A program made the translations under genes and the position numbers. Of a stretch of 5,395 bases of DNA, positions 1 through 5,395 are shown piece by piece. Origin of the DNA: PWND01 sp964614525 (lineage in GTDB: Bacteria; Bacteroidota; Bacteroidia; Bacteroidales; UBA7960); contig CAZTPA010000126.1 of NCBI GenBank assembly GCA_964614525.1, positions 1-5,395 of the forward strand, given 5' to 3'. Each line of letters opens with the position of its first letter. The first letter of the stretch is position 1. A model generated the notes under the pieces. The model searched no databases, was not told the origin of the DNA, and saw nothing but the letters and a program-made list of their open reading frames with translations.

Positions 1-834
1 GCCTCGGGGAGATGGTGAGATTCTTACAAAAGTATCCAGCAGTTCCTTTACACCAAAGTTATTAATGGCACTGCCAAAAAAAACAGGAGCAAGGTAAGCT
101 TCTTTATACAAGTCTTCATCAAAAGTTTCGTACACACTATCAATCAAATCAACATCTTCTATTAGTTTTTCTGCAGCATCAGTGCCAATCTGATTCTCTA
201 ATTCTTCGTCCTTAAGGTTTTCAATTATAATTTCCTCATCTGAAATACTGGTCTTATTCGGAGAAAAAAGACGTAAGCTTTTATTGTTTAGATTATAAAC
301 TCCCTGAAACTCCGAGCCAATACCTATAGGCCATGTGAGTGGCCGAGTGTGAATGTTTAATTCTCTTTCAACTTCTTCTAAAAGATAATACGGATCCTGG
401 CCTTCTCTGTCTAGTTTATTTATAAAGATAATCACAGGAGTATGCCTCATTCTGCATACTTCCATGAGTTTACGGGTTTGTTCTTCAACTCCTTTAACGC
501 AGTCAATAACCAGGATAACACTGTCAACCGCTGTTAGTGTACGGTAAGTATCTTCAGAAAAATCTTTATGGCCGGGAGTATCAAGGATATTTATCTTACA
601 ATCGGAGTATTCAAAACTCATTACAGAAGTAGCAACAGAAATACCTCTCTGCTTTTCAATTTCCATGAAGTCAGATGTGGTGGTTTTTACAATTTTGTTG
701 CTCTTTACAACTCCGGCGGTTTGAATTGCTCCTCCAAAGAGAAGTAGTTTTTCGGTTAGTGTTGTTTTACCTGCATCAGGATGGCTGATAATCCCGAATG
801 TTCGTATTCTTTCAATTTCTTTTTTTAATTTCAC
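1..834 (-). CDS. prfC: Peptide chain release factor 3, N-terminal 278 residues (cut by window edge)
   Basis: RF3 is a cytoplasmic translational GTPase that removes RF1 or RF2 from the ribosome after peptide release. The visible part is the whole G domain and the start of what follows. Motifs seen: the P-loop SHPDAGKTT (residues 17-25), the switch I stretch RGISVATSV (63-71), DTPGHKDFSEDTYRTL (85-100), the guanine-specificity motif NKLD (139-142), and FFGSAINNFGV (252-262). The order and wording match RF3 and not EF-G or LepA. Family members are about 525 residues long, so roughly half is missing past position 1; no frameshift is seen. I chose the GTG at 834-832 because it gives the usual short RF3 N-terminus (KLKKEIERIRTFG). 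An in-frame TTG at 843-841 is possible, and a stop lies just upstream of it. The gene is divergent from the aspartase-hydF-hydE group and functionally unrelated to it. Confidence 0.95.
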   Translation of the reverse strand, partial: MKLKKEIERIRTFGIISHPDAGKTTLTEKLLLFGGAIQTAGVVKSNKIVKTTTSDFMEIEKQRGISVATSVMSFEYSDCKINILDTPGHKDFSEDTYRTLTAVDSVILVIDCVKGVEEQTRKLMEVCRMRHTPVIIFINKLDREGQDPYYLLEEVERELNIHTRPLTWPIGIGSEFQGVYNLNNKSLRLFSPNKTSISDEEIIIENLKDEELENQIGTDAAEKLIEDVDLIDSVYETFDEDLYKEAYLAPVFFGSAINNFGVKELLDTFVRISPSPRG

Positions 835-955
835 AAATATCAATCTTTAACAGAGGGTTTTAATTTTCCCTTGTGCAACAAATAATAATTACTCAGTAAA
901 CGAAAAAAAAACGCAGATTCATTAATAGAATTCTAACGTTATCCTGTAAGAAAAA

Positions 956-997
956 TCATGGTGGGGAGTACCCAAAAATGCTCGCAGATGTTTTCAT
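956..997 (-). other. Possible 13-residue leader ORF upstream of prfC
   Basis: On the minus strand an ATG at 997-995 opens a frame encoding MKTSASIFGYSPP and ending in TGA at 958-956. It begins only a few bases after the expected transcription start from the 1006-1013 promoter box, and its stop overlaps another ATG (ATGA). It ends Pro-Pro-stop, a context known to slow termination. An ORF this short can easily arise by chance, and I do not recognise the peptide. Confidence 0.2.
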
Positions 998-1005
998 AAA
1001 GTATG

Positions 1006-1013
1006 CAAAGGTA
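1006..1013 (-). promoter_or_regulatory. Probable prfC promoter, Bacteroidetes -7 box
   Basis: On the minus strand this reads TACCTTTG followed by CA, a full match to the Bacteroidetes housekeeping -7 consensus TAnnTTTG. It points towards prfC and would give a leader of about 165 nt. The partner -33 element is not convincing: the nearest TTTG (1044-1041) is 27 nt away, longer than the usual spacing of about 20. The call rests on the -7 match and its placement. Confidence 0.5.
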
Positions 1014-1019
1014 AGTATT

Positions 1020-1081
1020 AAATATTGAAAATAATAATATCAAATTCTAAGTGAAATATTGAAAGTAGAATTATCAAATAC
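1020..1081. repeat. Two imperfect 28-bp direct repeats, period 34 bp
   Basis: Positions 1020-1047 and 1054-1081 agree at 23 of 28 bases by hand alignment. Both units open with AAATATTGAAA and share an ATCAAAT core near the end. They lie directly upstream of the prfC -7 box, so they could be a pair of protein-binding sites. They could also be a chance or slippage repeat in AT-rich DNA. Confidence 0.5.
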
Positions 1082-1131
1082 AAATTTATAAAACTAGTGA
1101 GCATATTCCCATGAGTCTATTGTGTTAAAAC

Positions 1132-1140
1132 AAAAAGCAT
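1132..1140. repeat. Left 9-bp target-site duplication of the MITE-like element
   Basis: AAAAAGCAT directly abuts the left terminal repeat. It matches AAAAAGTAT, directly after the right terminal repeat, at 8 of 9 bases. A 9-bp duplication is typical of several IS4-group transposases. The AT-rich composition makes a chance match somewhat easier. Confidence 0.55.
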
Positions 1141-1160
1141 CACTATAGTCCGGTTAAAAT
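1139..1160 (+). repeat. 22-bp direct repeat, copy 1
   Basis: This copy is identical over 22 bases to 5326-5347, in the same orientation and about 4.19 kb away. It consists of AT plus the 20-bp left terminal repeat of the MITE-like element. The identity stops abruptly on both sides, as expected for a shared transposon end rather than a duplicated region. Confidence 0.85.
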
Positions 1161-1247
1161 GGTAACATAATATCCAGATTGCCTTTGGCGAGATCGCAAG
1201 CTCGGTTCTTCGGCTCAGTATCTAGTCGTTTTATCCGGACAACAGTA
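1141..1247. mobile_element. 107-bp MITE-like element or internally deleted insertion sequence
   Basis: The left end CACTATAGTCCGGTTAAAAT (1141-1160) and the right end (1228-1247, reading GTTTTATCCGGACAACAGTA on the plus strand) are inverted repeats agreeing at 15 of 20 bases, with a shared TCCGG core. The element is bracketed by a near-perfect 9-bp duplication. The centre (about 1180-1219) is clearly richer in G and C than the surrounding AT-rich DNA, suggesting a different origin. There is no room for a transposase, so it would be moved in trans or is a deletion remnant. Its left end recurs exactly at 5328-5347, probably the end of a related full-length element. The family is not certain; an IS4-type parent is an inference from the duplication length. 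Confidence 0.65.
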
Positions 1248-1256
1248 AAAAAGTAT
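1248..1256. repeat. Right 9-bp target-site duplication of the MITE-like element
   Basis: AAAAAGTAT lies directly after the right terminal repeat and matches the left flank AAAAAGCAT with one C/T difference. The single difference would fit an old insertion. Confidence 0.55.
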
Positions 1257-1381
1257 ATATACACATTCATTTGGAAATATCCACATTTTCATTCACAATT
1301 AAATTATAAAAATCTATATATTTTGCTAAAACTCTGTCTTTTATTGTATAAGCTTTGTAATTTTACATTTCATAAGAAAAA

Positions 1382-1389
1382 CATCTTTG
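1382..1389 (+). promoter_or_regulatory. Candidate promoter of the aspartase-hydF-hydE genes
   Basis: CATCTTTG followed by CA differs from the Bacteroidetes -7 consensus TAnnTTTG at one base. It would start a transcript about 20 nt before the aspartase ATG. A TTTG at 1354-1357 could serve as the -33 element, but its 24-nt spacing is a little long. The call is tentative because the region is rich in T-runs. Confidence 0.4.
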
Positions 1390-1414
1390 CATTTTTGTCA
1401 ATAATTTTTCAGAT

Positions 1415-2854
1415 ATGAGAAAAGAAAAAGATTTCCTCGGCGAAGTAGAGCTTCCTGAAAATGCTCTCTATGGTATAAATTCCTGGCGAGCACTTCAAAA
1501 TTTTCCAGATAAGACAGCCTTTCACAAAGAATGGTACCAGGCCATAGGTATTGTAAAACTAGCCTGTTATAACACTGTTTTATCATATAAAAAGGCAGCA
1601 CTTCAAAAATATCCGGACACAAAATTGCCTGAAAATTTGCCGGATGAAAACATCTGGATGAAAATTCGTGAAACAGCAAAAGAGGTTGCATTAGGAAAAT
1701 ATTATAACTCATTTATTGTTCCGGCTATTCAGGGCGGTGCAGGCACTTCTGTTAACATGAATGTAAATGAAATTATCACTAATGCCACTCTTAAAAAGCT
1801 GGGCAAACAAGCCGGTGATTACAGCATTATTGATCCTTTTGATCATGCAAATATATTTCAGAGCACAAATGATGTTATTCCTACTGCACTGAAAGTAGCT
1901 TCAATGCAATTATTTTCAAAACTTGAAAAGGAAATAAATAAACTGCGTTTGGCTCTTGAAAGGACAGAAAACAAAACCCGCTCACATCTTCGTATTGCCT
2001 ATACTCAGATGCAGCAAGCATTGCCTTCATCTTATGGTATGCTGTTTAGTGCATACAATGATGCATTGGCTAGAGATTGGTGGCGTGTTTCAAAGTGCTT
2101 TGAAAGAATCAAGGTCGTTAATCTCGGCGGAGGTGCCATAGGAACAGGCCTTGCTCAGCCCCGCTTTTTTATTATGGAGGTAGTGCCTAATTTGCAGAAA
2201 TTAATTAAACTTCCTGTTACACGAGCCGAAAACCTTACGGACAACACTCAGAATCTGGATGTTTTTGTTGAAATACACGCCACCCTTAAGGCTCACGCTG
2301 TTAATCTGGAAAAAATGGCCTCAGACATCAGATTATTATCTTCTGATATTTCTGTCCACAAAGAGCTCCAAATCCCTAAAAAACAAACAGGGAGCAGCAT
2401 AATGCCCGGAAAAGTTAATCCTGTTGTTTCTGAATTTGTTATCAGTTCGGCTCATAAAATTTACAGTAATGATATGCTTATTTCTAATCTCTGCGGACAG
2501 GGAAGCCTCGATTTAAATCCATATCTTCCATTAATTGGTCATTCTCTTTTAGATAGTTTGAAATTGTTGATTGCTTCGTGTCAAACTATGAATAAAAATC
2601 TTGTTGCCGAGATGAAAGTTAATGCCAAAATAGCGATGGATAAAATTATGTATAGTCCAACTCTTACCACAGCTCTTATTCCTTATATTGGTTATAAAAA
2701 TTCTTCAAAGCTTGCTGCGGTGATGATTGAGAAAAATATTACAATTTATGAAGCGAATGAGATTAGTAAATTTGTGCCGGAAGAAAAGCTCAAAGAAATT
2801 ATGAAAGCGGATAATCTTTTAAAACTTGGCTATTCTCTTAGTGATTTGGATTAA
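1415..2854 (+). CDS. aspA: Aspartate ammonia-lyase-like protein of the hydrogenase-maturation cluster
   Basis: This is a cytoplasmic aspartase/fumarase-superfamily lyase; aspartases convert L-aspartate to fumarate and ammonia as homotetramers. Motifs in order: LYGINSWRALQNF near the N-terminus, QGGAGTSVNMN (Thr111), STND (150-153), TQMQQALP (Thr197) and the catalytic loop GSSIMPGKVNP (326-336, with Ser327 as likely base, Lys333 and Asn335). Its 479 residues are a normal length, and the ATG at 1415 gives the usual N-terminus. It is noticeably divergent from housekeeping aspartase: the familiar YGVHTLRA segment reads YGINSWRA, the usual TQLQDA reads TQMQQA, and the segment after the catalytic loop reads SLDLNPYLPLIG. 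The gene lies 23 bp before hydF, so the two are probably co-transcribed. I infer a role supplying ammonia or fumarate to hydrogenase maturation. Aspartate as substrate is likely but not proven; another superfamily amino acid or succinyl substrate remains possible. Confidence 0.88.
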   Translation: MRKEKDFLGEVELPENALYGINSWRALQNFPDKTAFHKEWYQAIGIVKLACYNTVLSYKKAALQKYPDTKLPENLPDENIWMKIRETAKEVALGKYYNSFIVPAIQGGAGTSVNMNVNEIITNATLKKLGKQAGDYSIIDPFDHANIFQSTNDVIPTALKVASMQLFSKLEKEINKLRLALERTENKTRSHLRIAYTQMQQALPSSYGMLFSAYNDALARDWWRVSKCFERIKVVNLGGGAIGTGLAQPRFFIMEVVPNLQKLIKLPVTRAENLTDNTQNLDVFVEIHATLKAHAVNLEKMASDIRLLSSDISVHKELQIPKKQTGSSIMPGKVNPVVSEFVISSAHKIYSNDMLISNLCGQGSLDLNPYLPLIGHSLLDSLKLLIASCQTMNKNLVAEMKVNAKIAMDKIMYSPTLTTALIPYIGYKNSSKLAAVMIEKNITIYEANEISKFVPEEKLKEIMKADNLLKLGYSLSDLD

Positions 2855-2877
2855 TGAAATTAATGAATTAGATAATT

Positions 2878-4107
2878 ATGGCGAAAGGAAAAGAAAATAA
2901 GCCACATATAGGAATTTTCGGCAGAAGAAATAATGGGAAAAGTTCATTTATAAATGCAGTATCAGGGCAGGAAATAGCAATTGTTTCTGATGTAGCCGGC
3001 ACAACTACCGATCCTGTTAAAAAATCTATTGAAATTCCCGGAATAGGCCCTGCAATTATGGTTGATACTGCCGGTATTGACGATACAGGTGATTTGGGTT
3101 TGAAAAGAGTAAAAAAGACTCTCTCTGTGATGAAGATTATTGATTTGGCTATTCTAATCATAACTGATAGTCATTTTGGTAATTTCGAGGAAATGCTTGT
3201 TAAAGATTTTCAATTCCATGATGTTCCTTTTATCGTTATAAATAACAAATCAGATATATCATCTTTAAAATTGTCCGTAAAGCAAAAGATTCAACAAGAT
3301 TTTGGAGCTCCTGCAATGGATTTTTGCGCAATCAAACCTGAAAATATTGAGCAGATTATTGATATAATGCGGAAAGTAATTCCTGCAACTGCTTATGTTA
3401 CTGCTAGCTTGCTGGGTGATTTATTGTCATACGGAGATCTTGTTTTGCTTATTACACCTATTGACAGTGAAGCTCCAGAGGGCAGGATGATATTGCCACA
3501 GGTTCAGGCTATCAGAGATATTTTGGATAATGATTGTGTGGCTGTAGTTTGCAAGGAAAAGGAGCTTGATTCTTTAATTAAAGTTTTAAAACCCAAGCCT
3601 AAGCTTGTTGTTACCGATAGCCAGGTGTTTCTTAAAGCTGATGCATCTATTCCCAAAGATATTGCGCTTACCAGCTTTAGCATTATGCTTGCCAGGCATA
3701 AGGGTGATTTTGATAATTATTTGAAAGGAACTCCCAAAATTTCTGAACTAAAAGATGGTGATCGTGTTTTACTCCTGGAGTCATGCACACATCATGTCTC
3801 ATGCGATGATATTGGCAGAGTTAAAATACCGAGATGGCTTAGTAGTTTTACCGGCAAGAAACTTGAATTTGATGTTGTTTCAGGATTGAGCGATTTGCCC
3901 CGCGATATTAAAGAGTATGCACTGCTAATTCAATGCGGAGGATGTGTAATTACAAGAAAACAGATCGTTGGAAGATTGAAAGCAGCTGTGGATGCCGGTG
4001 TTCCCGTTACAAATTACGGCATGGCAATAGCATGGATGCATGGAATTTATAAAAGAGCTGTCGCACCTTTTGCAAAATTAAACCAAAGCGGGAGTGATTA
4101 TTTGTAA
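2878..4107 (+). CDS. hydF: [FeFe]-hydrogenase maturation GTPase HydF
   Basis: HydF is the cytoplasmic scaffold on which the diiron subcluster of the H-cluster is completed before transfer to the hydrogenase. The N-terminal GTPase domain shows the P-loop GRRNNGKS (residues 15-22), the switch segment AGTTTDP (40-46), DTAG (63-66) and NKSD (123-126). A middle dimerisation region contains EAPEGRMILPQVQAIRDIL. The C-terminal cluster-binding domain carries C303-T-H305 and, 47 residues on, QCGGC (Cys353, Cys356), the three cysteines that hold the [4Fe-4S] cluster in the family. The residue before the CxxC pair is Gln where several studied HydFs have His. Its 409 residues are full length. The gene follows the aspartase by 23 bp and precedes hydE by 94 bp. 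No strong Shine-Dalgarno is seen; the first ATG gives the expected start shortly before the P-loop. Confidence 0.96.
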   Translation: MAKGKENKPHIGIFGRRNNGKSSFINAVSGQEIAIVSDVAGTTTDPVKKSIEIPGIGPAIMVDTAGIDDTGDLGLKRVKKTLSVMKIIDLAILIITDSHFGNFEEMLVKDFQFHDVPFIVINNKSDISSLKLSVKQKIQQDFGAPAMDFCAIKPENIEQIIDIMRKVIPATAYVTASLLGDLLSYGDLVLLITPIDSEAPEGRMILPQVQAIRDILDNDCVAVVCKEKELDSLIKVLKPKPKLVVTDSQVFLKADASIPKDIALTSFSIMLARHKGDFDNYLKGTPKISELKDGDRVLLLESCTHHVSCDDIGRVKIPRWLSSFTGKKLEFDVVSGLSDLPRDIKEYALLIQCGGCVITRKQIVGRLKAAVDAGVPVTNYGMAIAWMHGIYKRAVAPFAKLNQSGSDYL

Positions 4108-4201
4108 TTGTTGAGGGAGGTCTTTTTGCGGTTTTAATTTTAATCCAAATCTTGTTTTAATAAAAAAGTAAGGGCATAGAAAAAAGTATAATTGAAAAAT
4201 A
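4108..4201 (+). other. hydF-hydE gap, 94 bp
   Basis: The gap is AT-rich with a T- and A-run bias. It contains a GGGAGG stretch near 4114-4119 that is too far from the hydE start to act as its ribosome-binding site. I see no GC-rich hairpin terminator and no good TAnnTTTG box, so read-through from hydF into hydE is the simplest reading. Confidence 0.5.
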
Positions 4202-5299
4202 ATGGTTAAGAATATTGAAGAAATATTATTAAAGCAAGAGCTTTCCAAACAAGATATTGTCACATTACTTTCTGCCGGCGAGGAAGACAGGAAGTTAATC
4301 TTTGAAAAATCTGCTGAAATCAAAGAAAAATATGTTGGTAAAAAAGTATTTTACCGGGGATTGATTGAGTTTTCAAATATTTGCGGAAAGAATTGTTATT
4401 ACTGCGGCATAAGGGCTGGAAACAAAAACATCATTCGTTATGAAGTTACAGAAGAAGAAATATTGGATGCCTGTAAGTATGCTTATGATAACAAATTCGG
4501 CAGTGTTGTTATACAAGCAGGAGAGAGAAGTGACAAGAAATTTATTGATAAAATAGAAAGATTAGTCCGTGAAATAAAATCACTGAGTAATGGAGAATTG
4601 GGAATTACTCTTTCCTTAGGAGAACAAGCAGAAGAAACCTATCGCAGATGGTTTGAAGCCGGTGCACACAGATATTTATTACGTATTGAAGTTTCAAATC
4701 CACTATTATACCCCAATTATCATCCAAATGACAAGAAGCATTCTTATGCGGACAGAATATCAAGTTTGTATTTGCTGAGAAAGCTGGGTTACCAGGTTGG
4801 AACAGGAGTGATGATAGGATTGCCATTTCAAACTATCGAAGATCTTGCTGATGATTTGTTGTTTTTCAAAGAACATGATATCGATATGGTAGGAATGGGA
4901 CCATATATTGAGCATGAAAATACTCCAATGTATGATCATAAGGATAAGCTTTTATCAAAAATTGACAGATTTTATCTAAGTTTGAAAATGGTAGCCTGTT
5001 TAAGAATTCTAATGAAAGATATTAATATAGCTGCCACAACAGCTATGCAGGCTATTGATCCGATGGGCAGGGAGAAAGCCATAAAGCTTGGTGCTAATAT
5101 TATTATGCCAAATCTCACTCCGACAAAATATCGTGATGATTATTTATTATATGAAGATAAACCTTGTACCGATGAAGATGCTGAGGAATGTAAACGTTGC
5201 CTGGAGGCGCGCATTCACATTTCAGGAAGCGAAATTGGATATGGGGAATGGGGTGATTCAAAACATTTTAGTCGAAGGCAAAACAAGAAACGCAAATAA
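4202..5299 (+). CDS. hydE: [FeFe]-hydrogenase maturase HydE, radical SAM
   Basis: HydE is a radical-SAM enzyme of the biotin synthase-like group. In current models it acts on the Fe(Cys)(CO)2(CN) complex made by HydG, producing the activated iron species that pairs to form the diiron subcluster on HydF. The radical-SAM cluster motif is CGKNCYYC (Cys61, Cys65, Cys68). Further family features are IQAGE (104-108), SLGEQ, EAGAHRYLLRIE, GVMIGLPFQTIEDLADDL, DIDMVGMGPYI and AATTAMQAIDP. A second cysteine set, Cys322-x7-Cys330-xx-Cys333, matches the spacing of the accessory cluster site of Thermotoga HydE, a site not retained in all family members. Its 365 residues are normal for HydE. An in-frame stop lies three codons before the ATG, fixing the start. 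It is distinguished from biotin synthase by the HydE-type wording around the substrate cavity and by its neighbour hydF. Confidence 0.95.
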   Translation: MVKNIEEILLKQELSKQDIVTLLSAGEEDRKLIFEKSAEIKEKYVGKKVFYRGLIEFSNICGKNCYYCGIRAGNKNIIRYEVTEEEILDACKYAYDNKFGSVVIQAGERSDKKFIDKIERLVREIKSLSNGELGITLSLGEQAEETYRRWFEAGAHRYLLRIEVSNPLLYPNYHPNDKKHSYADRISSLYLLRKLGYQVGTGVMIGLPFQTIEDLADDLLFFKEHDIDMVGMGPYIEHENTPMYDHKDKLLSKIDRFYLSLKMVACLRILMKDINIAATTAMQAIDPMGREKAIKLGANIIMPNLTPTKYRDDYLLYEDKPCTDEDAEECKRCLEARIHISGSEIGYGEWGDSKHFSRRQNKKRK

Positions 5300-5325
5300 A
5301 AATTTTTGAGATTTCATGTTTTATA

Positions 5326-5347
5326 ATCACTATAGTCCGGTTAAAAT
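5326..5347 (+). repeat. 22-bp direct repeat, copy 2
   Basis: This copy is identical to 1139-1160 and lies 26 bp after the hydE stop. Together the two copies bracket the aspartase-hydF-hydE group. Past 5347 the sequence no longer resembles the first copy, so only the transposon-end sequence is shared. Confidence 0.85.
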
Positions 5348-5395
5348 ATTTTGAAACGAATGAATGTCAATATTGATAAGAATTATATTAAACTT
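5328..5395 (+). mobile_element. Probable left end of an insertion sequence (runs off window)
   Basis: It begins with CACTATAGTCCGGTTAAAAT, the exact left terminal repeat of the 107-bp element at 1141. A reading frame opens 12 bp later and stays open to the edge, the arrangement expected of an insertion sequence with its transposase close to the left end. The candidate target duplication on this side would be TTTTATAAT (5319-5327). The transposase itself is not visible, so the alternative is a second short MITE-like copy or a solitary end. Confidence 0.45.
5360..5395 (+). CDS. Start of an open reading frame, possibly a transposase
   Basis: An ATG at 5360 opens a frame reading MNVNIDKNYIKL to the last base. 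Twelve codons are too few to identify anything. Its position 12 bp inside a transposon-end repeat is the only reason to suspect a transposase. A second ATG in another frame at 5364 is also open to the edge. Confidence 0.2.
   Translation, partial: MNVNIDKNYIKL

Larger units (their letters stand above)
835..1414. other. Divergent intergenic region, 580 bp
   Basis: This gap separates prfC (minus) from the aspartase gene (plus). From left to right it holds the prfC leader, the prfC promoter box, the paired 28-bp repeats, the 107-bp MITE-like insertion with flanking 9-bp duplications, and about 160 bp of very AT-rich DNA leading to the aspartase start. I see no tRNA, rRNA or CRISPR array and no gene of credible length in it. 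Confidence 0.8.

Noticed and set aside
1179..1418. 79-codon plus-strand ORF across the MITE-like core and the aspartase leader
   Set aside because: Its first part is read through the repeat element and the rest is low-complexity AT-rich DNA coding mostly Lys, Phe, Leu and Tyr. It overlaps the aspartase start and resembles no protein family I know.
1398..1712. 104-codon minus-strand ORF antisense to the aspartase N-terminus
   Set aside because: It lies over a clearly coding region on the other strand and shows no recognisable domain.
2868..3161. 97-codon minus-strand ORF antisense to the HydF GTPase domain
   Set aside because: It is a shadow of the HydF reading frame; the opposite strand carries intact GTPase motifs.
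4078..4323. 81-codon minus-strand ORF spanning the hydF-hydE gap
   Set aside because: It overlaps both flanking genes, is of low complexity and has no promoter or recognisable domain.
4202..5299. Biotin synthase (BioB) as an alternative identity for the radical-SAM gene
   Set aside because: BioB belongs to the same fold group, but the wording around the substrate cavity, the C-terminal cysteine triad and the adjacent hydF all indicate HydE.
5298..5306. A-run/T-run palindrome after hydE as a terminator
   Set aside because: There is no GC-rich stem, so it does not look like an intrinsic terminator; A/T runs are common throughout the window.

Overview
The window looks like a piece of a low-GC, anaerobic Bacteroidetes-type chromosome. 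Three things suggest this: AT-rich intergenic DNA, no clear Shine-Dalgarno sites before the starts, and promoter elements resembling the Bacteroidetes -7 box (TAnnTTTG). The protein sequences, especially HydF and the divergent aspartase, also read like Bacteroidetes homologues. This is a judgement from pattern recognition, not a database match.

Layout: positions 1-834 (minus strand) hold the N-terminal half of peptide chain release factor 3 (prfC), cut off by the window edge. Positions 835-1414 are a divergent intergenic region. It carries a likely prfC promoter, a pair of imperfect 28-bp repeats just upstream of that promoter, a possible tiny leader ORF, and a 107-bp MITE-like insertion (1141-1247) with a near-perfect 9-bp target duplication. 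After that comes an AT-rich leader for the plus-strand genes. Three plus-strand genes follow: an aspartate ammonia-lyase-like protein (1415-2854), HydF (2878-4107) and HydE (4202-5299). At 5326-5347 the left arm of the 107-bp element recurs exactly, in the same orientation. A new reading frame opens at 5360 and runs off the window, so this is probably the left end of a full-length insertion sequence.

The three-gene group is part of the [FeFe]-hydrogenase maturation system. HydE is the radical-SAM enzyme that processes the iron-carbonyl-cyanide synthon made by HydG. HydF is the GTPase scaffold that assembles the diiron subcluster and delivers it to the hydrogenase. The aspartase-like gene, 23 bp upstream of hydF, may supply ammonia for the dithiomethylamine bridge; that link is an inference. 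The third maturase, HydG, and the hydrogenase itself are not in the window. The insertion-sequence-like end 26 bp after hydE may separate this cluster from anything beyond it.
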